A stretch of DNA of 64,000 nt, from the NCBI GenBank assembly GCA_022497155.1, contig MU385710.1, forward strand, positions 1,364,001-1,428,000, read 5' to 3'. Below, in pieces: positions 23,699 through 36,240 of this stretch. The first letter of the stretch is position 1; the number at the start of each line of letters is the position of its first letter. The notes beneath the pieces are model-generated. The model did not search any database and had not been told where the DNA came from. It saw nothing but the letters and a program-made list of their open reading frames with translations. Position numbers and translations under genes: made by a program. This stretch comes from Whalleya microplaca. Taxonomy: Eukaryota > Ascomycota > Sordariomycetes > Xylariales > Xylariaceae.

Positions 23699-24527
23699 AA
23701 TTCCTGGGTAAAAAACGTCTTCGAACCATTAAGATATATAGAATCAAAACTGTCTGGGAGAATTTTTTGAGTGTGGGAGGTCCTAAGTTGGGTGACTTCT
23801 CTGATTAAATATGCCCAAACGATTCCATCCAATATCTAGATGACAAGAGGCCTCCACCTCAGCTTATGTCTTCTAAACAAATGAATCATCGAAAACAAAT
23901 AATAGAAAATACAATCAGGATGATTATGTATACGAAATAATTAACATTATAGTAGTTCTTGTTTTAATGGGGAGTAGCACATTTGAGCGAACGTGATGAA
24001 TTGGGTCGAACGTTGAATTAGCGGCCACGGATTCTAGAAGGGCCGGGGTTCCCCGGTAACAGCCAAGCGATGTTATCGCAAGAGTCTATGTTGTCTTAGT
24101 GGCAACTCTGCTCTCCTGAGACATGATTTATATAAAGTTTGCACTAGACAAATAACGACACCACGGTTACTGAACCACATGAGCCGTTAGGAGGGCAGCG
24201 TCTCACCATGCTTCGCTATCGCGAAACTCGGAGTGAAGCGCGTTTTGCCGGTGATTGCGGCAGAGTCTAAGAAAATCTGACGAGGATACCAACGAACTCA
24301 AGTCGTCAGTAATATTGTAGTCAATATGACCTATGATGTTGATGGAATTATGAATAATGTTCGTTGAGTTTCGAGTAATAGTGAGACATGTTATGAAAGT
24401 TAAGCAGCTTCTATGAGCATGTTTGCCCATGGGGCGTATGCATGCAGATCACCTCTATGACAAGCAATTACACCGGAAACGCCGAATCCAATACGTCCTG
24501 AACTGTCAGTCTATCATCTAATGTGAT
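23699..24527. other. Intergenic region, AT-rich
   Basis: Promoter side of IPK1 and 3' flank of the nucleoside transporter. No coding signal. The stretch 23720-24000 is visibly AT-rich. Confidence 0.4.
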
Positions 24528-25948
24528 TTAAATACCAGCAGCAGTGAAACTCAGCAAGCTGCCAAACGCCAATCCGGCCACAAGGGCCATGCCCATGAAT
24601 CCTCCAGAAGCCTCTCGTTCTCCTTCCTCGACCCACTCGCCAGCAGCCATCATGCAGTTGGAAGCAAGCCAACCGTTGGTCAAGCCGAATGGGAATTGGA
24701 CTATCAGGAGGTAGAACACGTCGCTGTTTATGACAGCCCCTTTACCGTGCAGGTTGCATAGGGCATAAAGCGGCAGGAAAGCCAAGCGAGCAATGCTCAC
24801 TGCAAATAGCACAGCCGGCCGATCTCGAAGCGGGAAAACCAGCGCACTTGATCTCCCGCCCAGATCTCCAAGGTTCCAAAAGAAAAATGAGAGTGGGATG
24901 AATGCGGCAGGCTGTAAAATCGTGCTCGCCTCTCCTGGCGGCGTTACCGATAATATCTTCGGCGTGAAGACTGGGAAGAACATCGCCACTGCGAAGCACA
25001 TGAAAACGCCGCCGGCAAGCCAGTGCAGTTTCCTAAACAACAGTGACATACTGACGACCTTGCGCGCAGCACGTTCCGCCTCTTCGACACTCGTCATCGA
25101 CGCAGCCATGTGCTCCATCATCTGGTTCTCAACAATGTGGTTGTGACGCTGGACCAGCGGAATGAATGCCACCAGAGCCACGATAGATATGAGTACCGCG
25201 GTAAGAAAGTATACGAAAGCCGCCGTCCCCTTTTCCGGCGTAGCCTCTTGCGCCCCGGCAACTGCGTCTGGCGGTGGGGCCACAAGGACCGATATGACCT
25301 GAACAAGAGGAGGAAGAACTCCGGCCACGCCTTGTCCAGCCATTATTGCCTGCATGTATTCGGGCCTTCCGAAGCCCGAGGCAAAGGCAAACGCGCCATT
25401 TTGTATGAGGCCCGCCGCCAATGCCGTAAGTGCCACCGTGGCTAGTAAAAATGTAAGATACGCCGAGGGCGAGGCATCGAGGAAGGAGGTAGTCGAGGCC
25501 GTTAGTAAAACAAAGACGGTGACATTGATGTAAAGAGCGAGGTTGATTCGGAACGGGTAAGAAGCCGAGTATTGGATGTTTGTTAACACAACCATCGCTC
25601 CGAGATTCGTAATCGTCGACACCGATATGATTGCTGATTGGAAGTTGTCGAGTATCCAGTCATCGTCTTGAAAGCGAAGTTGGAAGTACGGTGCTGCGGC
25701 GAGGAACATATTCCTGGATATCCCGATCAGCCATTACATTACAGGTGCGTTTGCAGAATGGTAACTTACCAAGCCCAGAGCATCGCAACGCCGAGCAAGG
25801 CGAAGATGCCATACTCGACCCAGGAGAAAGGCGCCCCATGAACATCATGGTGCTCGTAGGATTCCTCGGGTGTTCGGGATTCCTCATTCAACGGTTGATA
25901 CTCCTGGCCGTCCTCTGTCTTCGAGAAGAACGATCGTATGCGGTCCAT
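24528..25948 (-). CDS. Equilibrative nucleoside transporter (ENT / FUN26 family)
   Basis: Two exons, 25948-25770 and 25713-24528, total 454 residues; the phase-2 join reads LWAW/NMFLAAAPYFQLRF, the conserved first-helix motif WNMFLxxxPYF of ENT proteins. The first 40 residues are a hydrophilic cytosolic tail, and about eleven hydrophobic helices follow. Further signatures are GFGRPEYMQAIMAGQGVAGVLPPLVQV (helix 4-5 region, residues about 190-220), FWNLGDLGGR in helix 8-9, and LTNGWLASNCMMAAG near the end. The yeast homologue Fun26 moves nucleosides and related compounds across the vacuolar membrane, so a vacuolar location is likely but inferred. The loop between helices 6 and 7 carries the usual long charged segment. 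Confidence 0.93.
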
Positions 25949-26540
25949 GGTGGCTTGCAGATAGTGGTCTATCCCTTGTGTGAATACCTATCTAGTCCAC
26001 ATGTGACCTTCTCTGGACTATCTCGAGCTTTGTATGAGCGGATAAGGTCGGATGACAGACACTAGGAGGAGTGGACGTTGACGCACATGTGTCGTTTATG
26101 ACCTAAGATGACCGAGCGTCGTCGTGGTTTTATGATAGATAATATGCATATGTATGTGACCTTTGGAAATGAGAGATGGATCATTCGTCGATGTCATCTG
26201 CCGGTTGAAGGGTCCCCCTAGCCACAAATCTAAGATCGCCAAGTGGCGGCTCCCCGCGCTAATGGGTACATGGTACGTGCGGTTCTTAGCTCGCTGGAAA
26301 AGGAATAGGGCGGCGGTCTGTCATAAGGCTTGCATATTTAATTGTGCTTTCTCTAATAAATCACGACCTGACAGCCCTGATTATCTAAATAGTCGACTGT
26401 ATGCATCCGTATGCGCTGTATTTTCTTAGTCATGAGGAGCGCCTCGAAGTTGCTTTTAAATATCTTTGGGTTCTTAGATTCGACACAAACCCAGACACCA
26501 TATTCTTAGACGGACTAAATGAATAGTGCCCAGGGATTGA
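25949..26540. other. Intergenic region
   Basis: Promoter side of the nucleoside transporter and 3' flank of RPF1, which ends at 26541. No further coding signal. Confidence 0.4.
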
Positions 26541-28000
26541 TTAGATATTAAATCTAGTTCGTTTCTTTTCCATTTTCGCCTTCCATTCCCATTGAATAGA
26601 ATCTTCGCCCTCACTTCCTGCCCGGCCGATTCCTTTATCTATGCGCCTGAGTTTAAGAGTTGCCCTTGGGCCTAACTCTTGGAGTCCTGCAAAATAGGGT
26701 CAGCCAGTGAGTACTAAGGCATGATATGATGCAGCTAAGGAAAGGCCTTTGGGTAGGGCAGTGGTAAATCTACCAATATTAACTTACCCGTGCGGATGTT
26801 TTCCACCCCTTTCAGTTCCTTTCCGTCTGCACCAGCAACACTCTTCTCCGTAGCCCTTTTATCTCGAAACACATATCTGTGGCGACGTAGGAAGATGTAG
26901 TCGCGCTGGTTATGTAGAGTAACTACCTGGCGGCCTTGCAATTCGGGTGTCTTTGGCCATAATGTTTGGAAGAGTCTTCCTGTAAGGACACCTAGAGGAG
27001 TCCGGAAGTTGTTAAGAAGTAGCTCAGGGTAGTGATTGGTGGGGTTGCCATGGCCTGGCAATTTCTTCCCTTCTACCCAATTCGATATACCTGCAATATT
27101 CAAGGTTAGAAACGATGGTTCTTGCGAAAATTGTCAAGGGGCGGCATGACACAAGAGTCGAGCTCTAGTACATAAGATGATGATAGTGATGGGTTACGTA
27201 CTGAAGTGGAAAGTCGGTCCTGATGGCAGATGAACAATATCTAGGCCGATTGGTTTCTTCTGATCTTCTCTCAGAATCATAACCGAGCTAAAGTCTCTGT
27301 TGCTAGCGTATTTACAGATCTCCCTCACACTATACTTGTGACCGTATTTGTGCGCGGATCGAGGAATATACGTGCTGTTTGGGAATAAGGTACAGAGGAG
27401 TTGCGCTTCGTAGTGTAGGGTTGAATTGAGAGTGGTGGTCACTAAGACTTGAGGTTCCGCAGGCCCATCGTCTGAGAAGAGAGACGGAAATTTCGCAACC
27501 AGCGACTCCGGCGTGAGATCCAAATTTGTTGAAGTGGTTGAAGGTGCTAGACTGTCGTCTCGCATAGCCTGTTTTGCGCGCGCCTTTGCTGCCGCTTCCT
27601 CGTCGGACTCGTCCTCGTCATCGTCCGAGCCTAGCATGCTATCCGCTTCGTCTTGATCGTCCTCCGAATCGCTCTTATTCCCAACGCCTGCGGCTATCAT
27701 CTCCTCCGCTTCTGCTTGTTGTATCCGTCTTTTCTTGAGCAACTGCTCCATGTCGACGCTCGCGCCGAGGCCATCATCGTCCACATCGTCCCACACTCGC
27801 TTGCGGTCGATCGTAGCTGGCTGGTTTCGTTCGATGCGAGCCCTCCGTAGTTCTGGTTCTCTGTTCTCTTCCTTCTTCCTTCGAAAGCGCGCCTCACGCT
27901 TCTCCTTCTCGCGGCCTCTTTTCTGCTCGACGTATAATGCTTGGCGGTGAAGTTTGTTTCCTGTCTTTTTAGACAGCGAAGTCGACTTTTCTGAACCCAT
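26541..28000 (-). CDS. RPF1: Ribosome production factor 1 (RPF1), Brix domain
   Basis: Rpf1 is a nucleolar assembly factor for the 60S subunit, required for 27S pre-rRNA processing. Three exons, 28000-27202, 27090-26788 and 26686-26541, give 415 residues. Residues 1-150 are highly charged (KRGREKEKREARFRRKKEENREPELRR, then an acidic SDSEDDQDEADSMLGSDDDEDESDEE tract). The Brix domain spans about 185-400: PQVLVTTTLNST, FPNSTYIPRS, YASNRDFSSVMILRED, the first join GPTFHFS/ISNWVEGKKLPGHG, FRTPLGVLTGRLFQTLWP, HNQRDYIFLRRHRYVF, and the last exon LQELGPRATLKLRRIDKG ending EWKAKMEKKRTRFNI. The last exon is short (146 nt) and preceded by a TTTTGCAG acceptor. Confidence 0.95.
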
Positions 28001-31000
28001 GGTCCCGGCTAATTGGTTGCGAGTTTCTCACGGTTATGAGATCACAATGGATGCAAATCTAGTTGCGTCGCAACCGAAGGGGAGAGAATATTGATTGTGA
28101 GGATCAAGTTCTTCACTTCAGAAGCTATCTGCACAATAAAATTTTAGTGGGCCGAAAGCACAAGGGACCCCGGCAAAGCTGCCGGTCCTCAAGCACATGC
28201 AGTTGGAGGGGCAGTTGGAGGGGTACATGTCGAGTACCTTCAAATCGCACCTAATGTAGCCTGATGTATACCTAGGTAAAATAAATAGGCGCCGTTCATG
28301 TATCTATCTACCAATGTAAGCACGGATCTAGTGGTCTAGCAATTCGTTGCAACTGACTCTTTGAGCAAGTGAAAACACTCAAAAATTACGAGTCATACAA
28401 AAGCACTACCGTCTTAATATCTGCCCTGAAAGGAAGGTAGTTTGATGAGAAAAGTCGTGCCACCAGTGTTGAGGCTTGATATATTGCACTTTTTCTCATA
28501 TCTCTCTCTCTAGTGGACAGTTACCCCTTTAACCACCCCCATACGTTTTCCAGTCATTACATATAATAATAAAGTTTTGGGAACTAAACGGCGTCAAGAC
28601 CTACCTAGGTATCCCATGAATGCTTTATTGGCTAGTACATAGGTACCATCCTTCACAGACCTAGGATGACATTGATAGCTATCAAAAAGATTCACTATTG
28701 GGTCGTTTCACATCAGACGTGAGATTATATGACAGAATTTCCATAAGACTGCTTCTCAAATCTGTTGAAGATGTCCTTAGCGCTTAATGAATTCAGCGCG
28801 TCTGGCGGCGCTCTCTGACTGTTCTTATCCTGCTGGTACCCCTGTAGTTCTAGCGAGTCTTACCGAATCTCAACCACTATCAACATTAGGAGCAGGACGA
28901 GATCCTCCAAAAATCAAGATCGAATTTCATGGACGACCTCTTGGTGGTCCTTCAAAACAAGCTTCTGGAATATGGAGTGGATCTTCTACCGATATGTACT
29001 TATGTCCTTAGGATTGTATCACATTTACTACCTATGTAACTTGCACGGTCGGACTTGTACGTCTATTACCTATATGTACCGAGTATACTTACATTATCTA
29101 CAGTCTGCGGGAAATTATCAGCTTGAGATGACATCGCTCCATCCAATGTGATCCTGCAGGTCTTATGCGATGACGCCGCTGGTGACATCAAACATCATGA
29201 GCCTATTGAAGCGACCAGACGTTGAACGACCAAGCCAAGAGAGACGCATCAGGGGAAAGATGTACCCCCTTGACCAATAGCGCGGAGTGGCGCCAGGAAC
29301 CAGTCGCATACAAGCACCTAATCCTGCGACAGATCCGCACACTGGAAACAAACGTAGGAAGGGTTCGCTTGTTTCAATGCCAATCAATTGCTATCGGTAT
29401 TCCAGATATCCTGCTGACGCGCTAGAAAGCCGGACAAATTGATTCGTAATCAGACCCTCGGGTACAGCTACGATCGCCCAGAATGAGCTGAGACTTGAGG
29501 TCGCTTGCCTCTGTGCTGAACTGGAAAACCTAACTGAGGCAGGCTATATGTGAAACGTGATACAGCATGTTCCGTGATGGGAGGCTTATACCTACCTAGG
29601 TATGGAAGTGGGTATTGCTTTGTTACCTGTAACTAACGACCTATGAAATGGGCTAACCTAGAGACTGTACATACAGATATATAACATGTTCAATTTCAGG
29701 GCTCGTATGTATTGAGCAGACTACCTACCTAACGTTTCGCTAGTGCATACAATATTGTATGTGATGCTGGAGAAACACAGGAGTTTCTTGCCCCAACAGA
29801 GGAGGTTCCTGGTCATCAATATCGAATTATTGAAAATAATGGCTTGGCTCTTCCATATTTTCTGGGGACATGCCAACCACCACCTGCGCTTCTATGTATC
29901 CATTCAGGGCGACATGCTTTTATATGTACACTGACAGTCCTGTCGATCATCGTTTAAGGTCTCCTCATCCACGAGAGCAACCTACATAGTACATACATCT
30001 ATCTTTCCAACTTAAACAGTAGAGACTCATGCAATGGAAGGATTCTCTCTGTGTATATTACCTTGCCATGGCGCAGGCAATTCTAAGCTTGAAGTCTACT
30101 GGTGGTAGAAATCTGGTGGTAGAACTCGTGCCAAATATAGGACATCCGTGCAGACTTACATGCACATTTGGAACTCAGACGGATCAAATCTTGTTACACA
30201 GCGCGGGCCGCACACGGTTGGCTGCCTCAAATTGCAGCATGGCGCTACCAGCACCCTCAGCGATGGAACAATAGGCGCGACTAGGGTGTCTAGCACTGTT
30301 TGCTGTTGCCGTTTGAAGCTCTCCGAGCTGTCCTCGGAGGACTGGCTACTAGGTAGTCGGTCATCTTTGGCTAGGCTGTGCAGATAGATATAACATTTAA
30401 AATAGCTGTGTATATAAAGCCATTGATGACTTTTAATAGATGAGGCAGCTCGGCTGTGGTAAGAGTTAAGCAATATATCTGACTAATATACATTGGAAAG
30501 TGCATATCAAATACCTATCAGCTTTATGAAGTGCTATTTGTGGGAGCATTGGGGTGGTCTACCTACATACCTAGGTACAGTATGTGGTCATCTAGTGTTG
30601 AAATCTATACATAGAGTAATCACCGGTGTAAGTAAGTGACTCGATCTGATAGCTGCCATATTGAACTTTCATTAGGTAGTATGAGATAGGTAGGGTGCTA
30701 CTTGTATGCCACTATAAGAAGCGGGCTGGCACATACTGATGCTGTACGATGCAACGAATTCCTTGGGACGGTGACACCTCGTAGTGTTCATGTTATAGGT
30801 AGGTTAGGTACCTTGGTACGCATGTAAGTACTTAGATAGGCATATGCAGGCACATGAGGTAGGCTCTGGTACGGAATAAAGCAGATGTACAGGTTGGTAC
30901 ATGCCTACAGTAGTAAAGAAGGAGGTATGTACCTACATTGAATGGCAGGGGTTATGTTGGGGCGACCCTTCCAACGCCAATGCTCCGGGGCCAACCGTAG

Positions 31001-31781
31001 ACCACCCCTCCGACACGGCGACACCACCTTCTTCCCCTTGCCCACTTTCAATGTCTTATCACTCCATCCAGGCCCAAATGTTGATTGTCCTTCAACACAT
31101 ACGCACAACTCCTAATCTTGTGATTGCGGATAACCTGACCGACCACGCACTCCTCCAGCACTCCTCCAGCACTCCATCCAGTGCCGGCGACACATACCTA
31201 TCGCCAAACAAGCCAGCGAGTAATCCGTGGCAGCAATAGTGAAACTGGCACCTTTCACCAGAAGAGCGAGCGCATTGATGCTTTGGTTTCGGATGCAAAG
31301 TCGAGCCGTTTGTTTCTTTCTCTCCGACCGACTCCTTTGAATCCACTCCACCAACCATCCAGCCATATTCCGTAGATGACATTGTCGTCGCTTTTCCTTC
31401 TGCATGCACCGTCGCGTCTCAATTCTCTCAATAGTCATTGGCTGCATTGAGAATACTCGGGAGTCCTCATAATTCAGATTACGACTCGCGACACTGATGT
31501 TTGGATTGATTCCTGCCCCGACCAGCCGCTCTAGACTCTAGATAATCGCCTCCGCCATTCCCCCCTTGGGGTGAGTTCACCCAGCCGCTCCCCCCTCAGC
31601 CGCCTCCCAAATGGCCAACATTCTAGGACTACGACTGACAAGCTGATGCTCTAGTGACTTTGGACTGAACAAAGCACCCTCCCTTACCTGGGTCTCTTGA
31701 GATATTCACTCAGACCGAGGATATTAATTGCTTGTCACATTGGTTCTGGCCACAATACTATAATCCATTAAACCATTCACC
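28001..31781. other. 3.8-kb gene-free region upstream of CLA4
   Basis: No credible protein in either strand. It contains four exact copies of TACCTAGGTA (28269, 28602, 29593 and 30568) and many related CCTACC/TAGGTA words, a short GGAGGGGCAGTT tandem near 28194-28225 and a CACTCCTCCAG tandem near 31147-31175. The part from about 31500 to 31780 is pyrimidine-rich and is the likely CLA4 promoter and leader. A long regulatory region for the kinase is possible. Confidence 0.5.
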
Positions 31782-34698
31782 ATGTCAGCACCAAACAGGT
31801 ACGTACATTATTCTAGTCATTCACGCACCGCAAAGCCAATTCGACTTCCTGTCGATTTGCGATGTCCCTCAAAAATCAAAAGCAGGGGAAACGAGACCTA
31901 CGAGCCTGTATTTCCGTAGCCTTGCCTCATCGTAGACAGTATTATCTTTGCATATCGCACGCCTTTCTCTCAGCCTTCCACCCACGATTTGCACATGCCA
32001 GAAAGACATAACTGACCATGGGAAACCAAATTAGCATGTACACATCTGGTCAGTTTATGAATCCTGGCCCAGCACCACGGCCACCGGGTGACCGGCCACG
32101 ACTTAATCTCACACCTAATACCAACCTACCAGGGAGCATGGTTTCTTCGCCCATTACCCGCACCGCTACCTCGACGTACACCGGATCTACCATCTCCTTA
32201 CCACTGGCTCGTGAGCGATCCAACCAGATAGATGGCATGGGAGGCGTCGCAGTCCTGAAGGAGGGTTGGGCGCAAGTCAAAGAGAGTAGGAACTTCATCC
32301 AGCCATGGAAGCAGAAATACCTCATTCTGCGCAAAGAGGCCCTCGATTTCCACAAGACTGAGGGCGGCAAGGTTTCCTACACCCTCTTCTTGAAGGATGT
32401 GGTCAATGTTGGGCGAGTCGAAGCTTCCGGCACTATCTTCGAGATCAAGAGACATGCGAACGGATCCTCCAACAGCCCTGGTGATGATGATGGTTCGATC
32501 AGGACTTTACACATCAGGGTCAAAAGTGATGATGACCTCTACGATTGGATTGATCTGCTGTACGGGCGGTGTCCTACTATGGGTGGGGTGAGCAACCCAA
32601 CCAACTTTTCACATGCAGTCCATGTCGGCTTCGATCCACAAACGGGTCAATTTGTAGGATTGCCCCCGGAGTGGTCCAAGTTGTTGAATTCATCAGCCAT
32701 CACCAAAGAAGATTATGAGCGAGACCCGCAGGCTGTGTTTGAAGTTTTGGATTTCTACTCGGATCTCACCAAGCGAGCAGAAAACCCGCAGCAGTACCCC
32801 AGCCTCACACCAACACCGCCTCCTGGAAGCCAACAGAACAAGCAGCTTGGATACGGTGGTGGTGCCTCTGTCGCGCCTCCGCGGCCGATGCCACCCTCGC
32901 AACAACGAAGCAACTACAACAATGGACCATCGCAGCAATCTAATGTTCCTCCGCCGCGACCAGCTCCTCCCGCAGAGAGCATATCCCAGCAGCGACAACA
33001 GATGCAGAACATGGCGACGAACTATGTATCACCTGACGTGAACCGAGATCAGGAACGTCAGAAGCAATTTGAGCTTCAAAGACAACGGGAGATCGAGGAG
33101 CAGAACCGGAGAGATCTGGAAGCATACAATGCTGCTATTCCAAAGAAGAAGTTACCTATGGCGCAACAAGAAGTTGGTGGATTTGCGTCATCTTCTCCAT
33201 CAGCAGATCGCTATAACCCCAGTCGAGCGGCTCCTCCCGCCCCGAAGCCAGCCAACCAGCAAGCCAGCAATCTCCGCGCACAACGGCCTGCTCCTCCAGC
33301 ACCCGGTTCCTCCTCATCTACCAGGCCTGTGCTCACTCCTCAGACGAGCACGGGTTCTGTTCAGCAGCGTGAACCGCAAGCCAACCAATCTGCACAACGT
33401 GCGCCCCCGCGAAATGATCAGTCATCAGCACCACGTTATCCGAATAATACTAATGGTTCTTCGCAACCCCGGACGAATGGCCAGGCCCAGAATCAAGCAG
33501 CAGTGCGCCCACCTGCGCCTGTCAAGCCTCTCAATGTTCCAGCGAAGCCCAGTCAAAATCAGCAGAGTGATAGTGTCAAGGCTGCTGAGGCTGCTCTCAC
33601 GGCTAAGCCAGCTGCGTCAGAGAGGAAGCAGGATGTTCGCATGTCTACCATGTCTGAGAAGGAGGTCATGGCGAGACTAATTGAAGTTGTCTCGAAAGAT
33701 GACCCTAACCTGTCGTACGCGAAGCAAAAGAAGATTGGCCAGGGTGCCTCTGGATCGGTCTATGTGGCGAAGGTTAAGGAAGGTGCCGTTTCCGCAATTG
33801 CCCGGGAAGTATACCGCTCTCAAGGAGCCCGAGCTCAGGTCGCGATTAAGCAGATGGATTTGGCGCATCAACCGCGCAAGGAACTAATAGTGAACGAGAT
33901 TATGGTCATGAAGGACAGCAAGCACCGAAACATTGTCAACTTCCTCGATGCGTTCCTGCGCAACAACAATGCCGAATTATGGGTTGTTATGGAGTACATG
34001 GAGGGAGGTGCTTTGACGGATGTCATCGACAACAACCCTGTCATCACTGAGGAGCAAATCTCAACGATTTGCCTCGAGGTAAGATTACCGCAAACCCTAT
34101 CAGTTTCGTACTCTAACAAAGTATCAGACTTGCCGTGGCTTGCAGCATCTGCACTCGCAGAATATCATCCACCGTGATATCAAGAGTGACAATGTTCTTC
34201 TCGACGCTCGAGGAAATGTCAAGATCAGTGAGTGCTAACCAAGAATATTGTTCTTCATTGTATATGTTCGCTAACGACAACAATCTAGCTGATTTTGGCT
34301 TCTGTGCCAAGTTGACGGAAACCAAAAACAAACGGGCAACTATGGTCGGAACCCCATACTGGATGGCCCCCGAGGTCGTCAAACAAAAGGAGTATGGTCC
34401 CAAGGTTGACATATGGTCATTGGGTATTATGGCTATCGAGATGATCGAGTCCGAGCCCCCGTACCTGAACGAAGAACCTCTCAAGGCGCTGTACCTCATC
34501 GCGACTAATGGCACGCCGCGGCTGAAGAAACCTGAAAAGCTCAGCAAGGAACTGAAAGCTTTTCTCTCTGTCTGCCTGTGTGTTGATGTTAAGAGTCGTG
34601 CATCGGCGGATGAGCTCATTCAGCATGATTTCTTGAAGCACGGCTGCCCACTTGGTAGTCTCTCCGAGTTGCTCGCCTTCCGAAAACACGCCAAATAG
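31782..34698 (+). CDS. CLA4: p21-activated kinase CLA4 (PH, CRIB and STE20-type kinase domains)
   Basis: Cla4 kinases act downstream of Cdc42/Rac in polarity, septin assembly and appressorium or hyphal morphogenesis. Exons: 31782-31798, 32035-34078, 34128-34227 and 34289-34698, 856 residues. The tiny first exon (MSAPN plus two bases, GTACGT donor) joins at TTAG/CATGTAC, with a CTGAC branch 19 nt before the AG. The alternative ATG at 32018 lies inside that intron and gives the same length. Domains: conserved [18 protein letters not shown] start, PH at about 78-184 (LKEGWAQVK to [12 protein letters not shown]), CRIB at 191-205 ([15 protein letters not shown]), a Pro/Gln/Ser linker, and the kinase from about 567: GQGASGSV loop, catalytic K611, [38 protein letters not shown]. 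All catalytic residues are present. Confidence 0.96.
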
Positions 34699-35447
34699 GC
34701 GCGCGCACATATGATCCAACGACGATACCCTTTTTTTCCAATTGTTTAATCTTGACCCTTAAGCAGGCATGGCCCATGCATCACGGTTGATGGTTTGGAG
34801 TGAATGCTTTTGGAATTCGCACATATTCCCTCCCCCCCAAAACTTACTTGCAGGCGTTGGGACTAATTACTCATCTGCGCGTCATAAAATTTTTTTGATG
34901 GAAGAAAGGAAAGATGCCCACCATCTGGAACAACATAGAAAGAACTTCACATAAAGAAAGGGATTGCGGGGGATACACCGGCAACAACGTCTCAATTTTA
35001 ATAATTGAGGCTACCATGGCGTGAATTCATACCCACGAATACACACACGATGCACATAAACCAGATTGGATCCGTTCTGAACTGAAGTTTCTGAAAGCAT
35101 GCTATTGGGGTTTGTTGTGTTGTTTGTGGTCTCCGCTGGTTGTATAGACGAAGACTTCGGTGGGGAAGGAAGCATGGCGGATAAGTGGAGAGAGAGAGTG
35201 TGTGTGTGTGTGTGAGTGTGAGAGAAAGGGGGGATAGAGTAGGAGATTGCGTCGCGAGTCGGAGCGTTGTTGCAGGCAGGCATTAGCCATGCGGCACAGA
35301 CGGGACGGAACGTATCGCAGAAGTGTATAGACCATGCAAATGCAAAATCCAGATCTGGCGTAATTTTCCGAACTTATTATTTTGCCTCGTGCTTGTTATG
35401 TTGCTGGGCGCTTGCTCGATCGGCCGTTGCGAGGCGTGGAGACGAGT

Positions 35448-35640
35448 GTCCTTGGACATTCACCAAGGTGATTTGTGTGATGGGATCTTGCTTGTCGAGG
35501 GAGGGCCTAGTCGATGTAGTGCTTCAGTGCGGTCTGCTAGGTTGAAAAATCTAGCAGATGGACTTGGATTCGGTCCGGAAGCACTGGCGTCGTGTCAGGG
35601 GCTGGTTCAGCCCATGAGTTGCGACTGAATGTGAAGTAGG
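35448..35640 (+). repeat. Diverged direct repeat, copy 1
   Basis: Starts GGACATTCACCA, contains TCGAGGGAGGGCCTAGTCGA and GGACTTGGATTCGGTC, and ends near GTTGCGACTGAATGTGAAG. It pairs with 36002-36240 in the same order and orientation. Most differences that can be aligned by eye are C/T or G/A transitions. Confidence 0.8.
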
Positions 35641-35642
35641 TG

Positions 35643-35827
35643 ATGATGGTGGTTTTGTTTACGTCCGTGAGGACGAAGATCTATCTACCCTAGTCTACGA
35701 ACTGTACCTTGCCAGCTAAACAAAAGAGATCCATCTTCGTCGGCGCTCCATGACGTATAGGGACGACTGGAGTACCGTGGCAGAGCCAGCTTTCCGCGTG
35801 ACACAAGAAAAAAATGTGAAGTAGGTG
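35643..35827. mobile_element. 185-bp segment flanked by 15-bp direct repeats
   Basis: AATGTGAAGTAGGTG occurs at 35628-35642 and again at 35813-35827. In the other copy of the duplication (about 36200-36220) only one such word is present and the flanks are continuous. The segment therefore looks inserted into copy 1, with a target-site-like duplication, or lost from copy 2 by recombination between short repeats. It contains an internal 9-bp inverted repeat (GACGAAGAT near 35671 and ATCTTCGTC near 35733). It has no coding capacity and matches no element I know. Confidence 0.4.
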
Positions 35828-36001
35828 TTGTTGATATGCTTGCCTGTTTCTCACACGTTGTATCAATATGGGACAAAGTAATAAGGAGTATCGTGACTTG
35901 ATTAGTGCAAGGTGAAGCTATAGGACGGTAGCAGAAACCCATATATATATACATGTATAGGCGGCCGGCCCGTACCTCAGCCCTATAGGGCGTATCTGAA
36001 C

Positions 36002-36240
36002 ATCTTGGACATTCACCACTGGGCGGGCCCTCTTATAATATATGTAAGATGATTTATGTTATGGAATCTTACTCGTCGAGGGAGGGTCTGGTCGATGTAG
36101 ACTTTAGTGTAGTCTGCTAGATTTTGTTTTTCATCTAGCAGAGGGACTTGGATTCGGTCTAGAGACAATGGCATCATGTCGGGGCCTACGAGTTGCGAAC
36201 AAAGATGAAGTCGGTATTGATATGCTTGCCTATTTCTCCC
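36002..36240 (+). repeat. Diverged direct repeat, copy 2
   Basis: Starts GGACATTCACCA, then TCGAGGGAGGGTCTGGTCGA, GGACTTGGATTCGGTC, CATGTCGGGGCC, GAGTTGCGA and GATATGCTTGCC. The order of words is the same as copy 1 and its continuation at 35828-35855 (GATATGCTTGCCTGTTTCTC). A short extra segment lies near 36017-36045. Confidence 0.8.

Noticed and set aside
28787..29011. 74-codon plus-strand frame in the CLA4 upstream region
   Set aside because: No motif, no splice partners and average random length; not supported as a gene.
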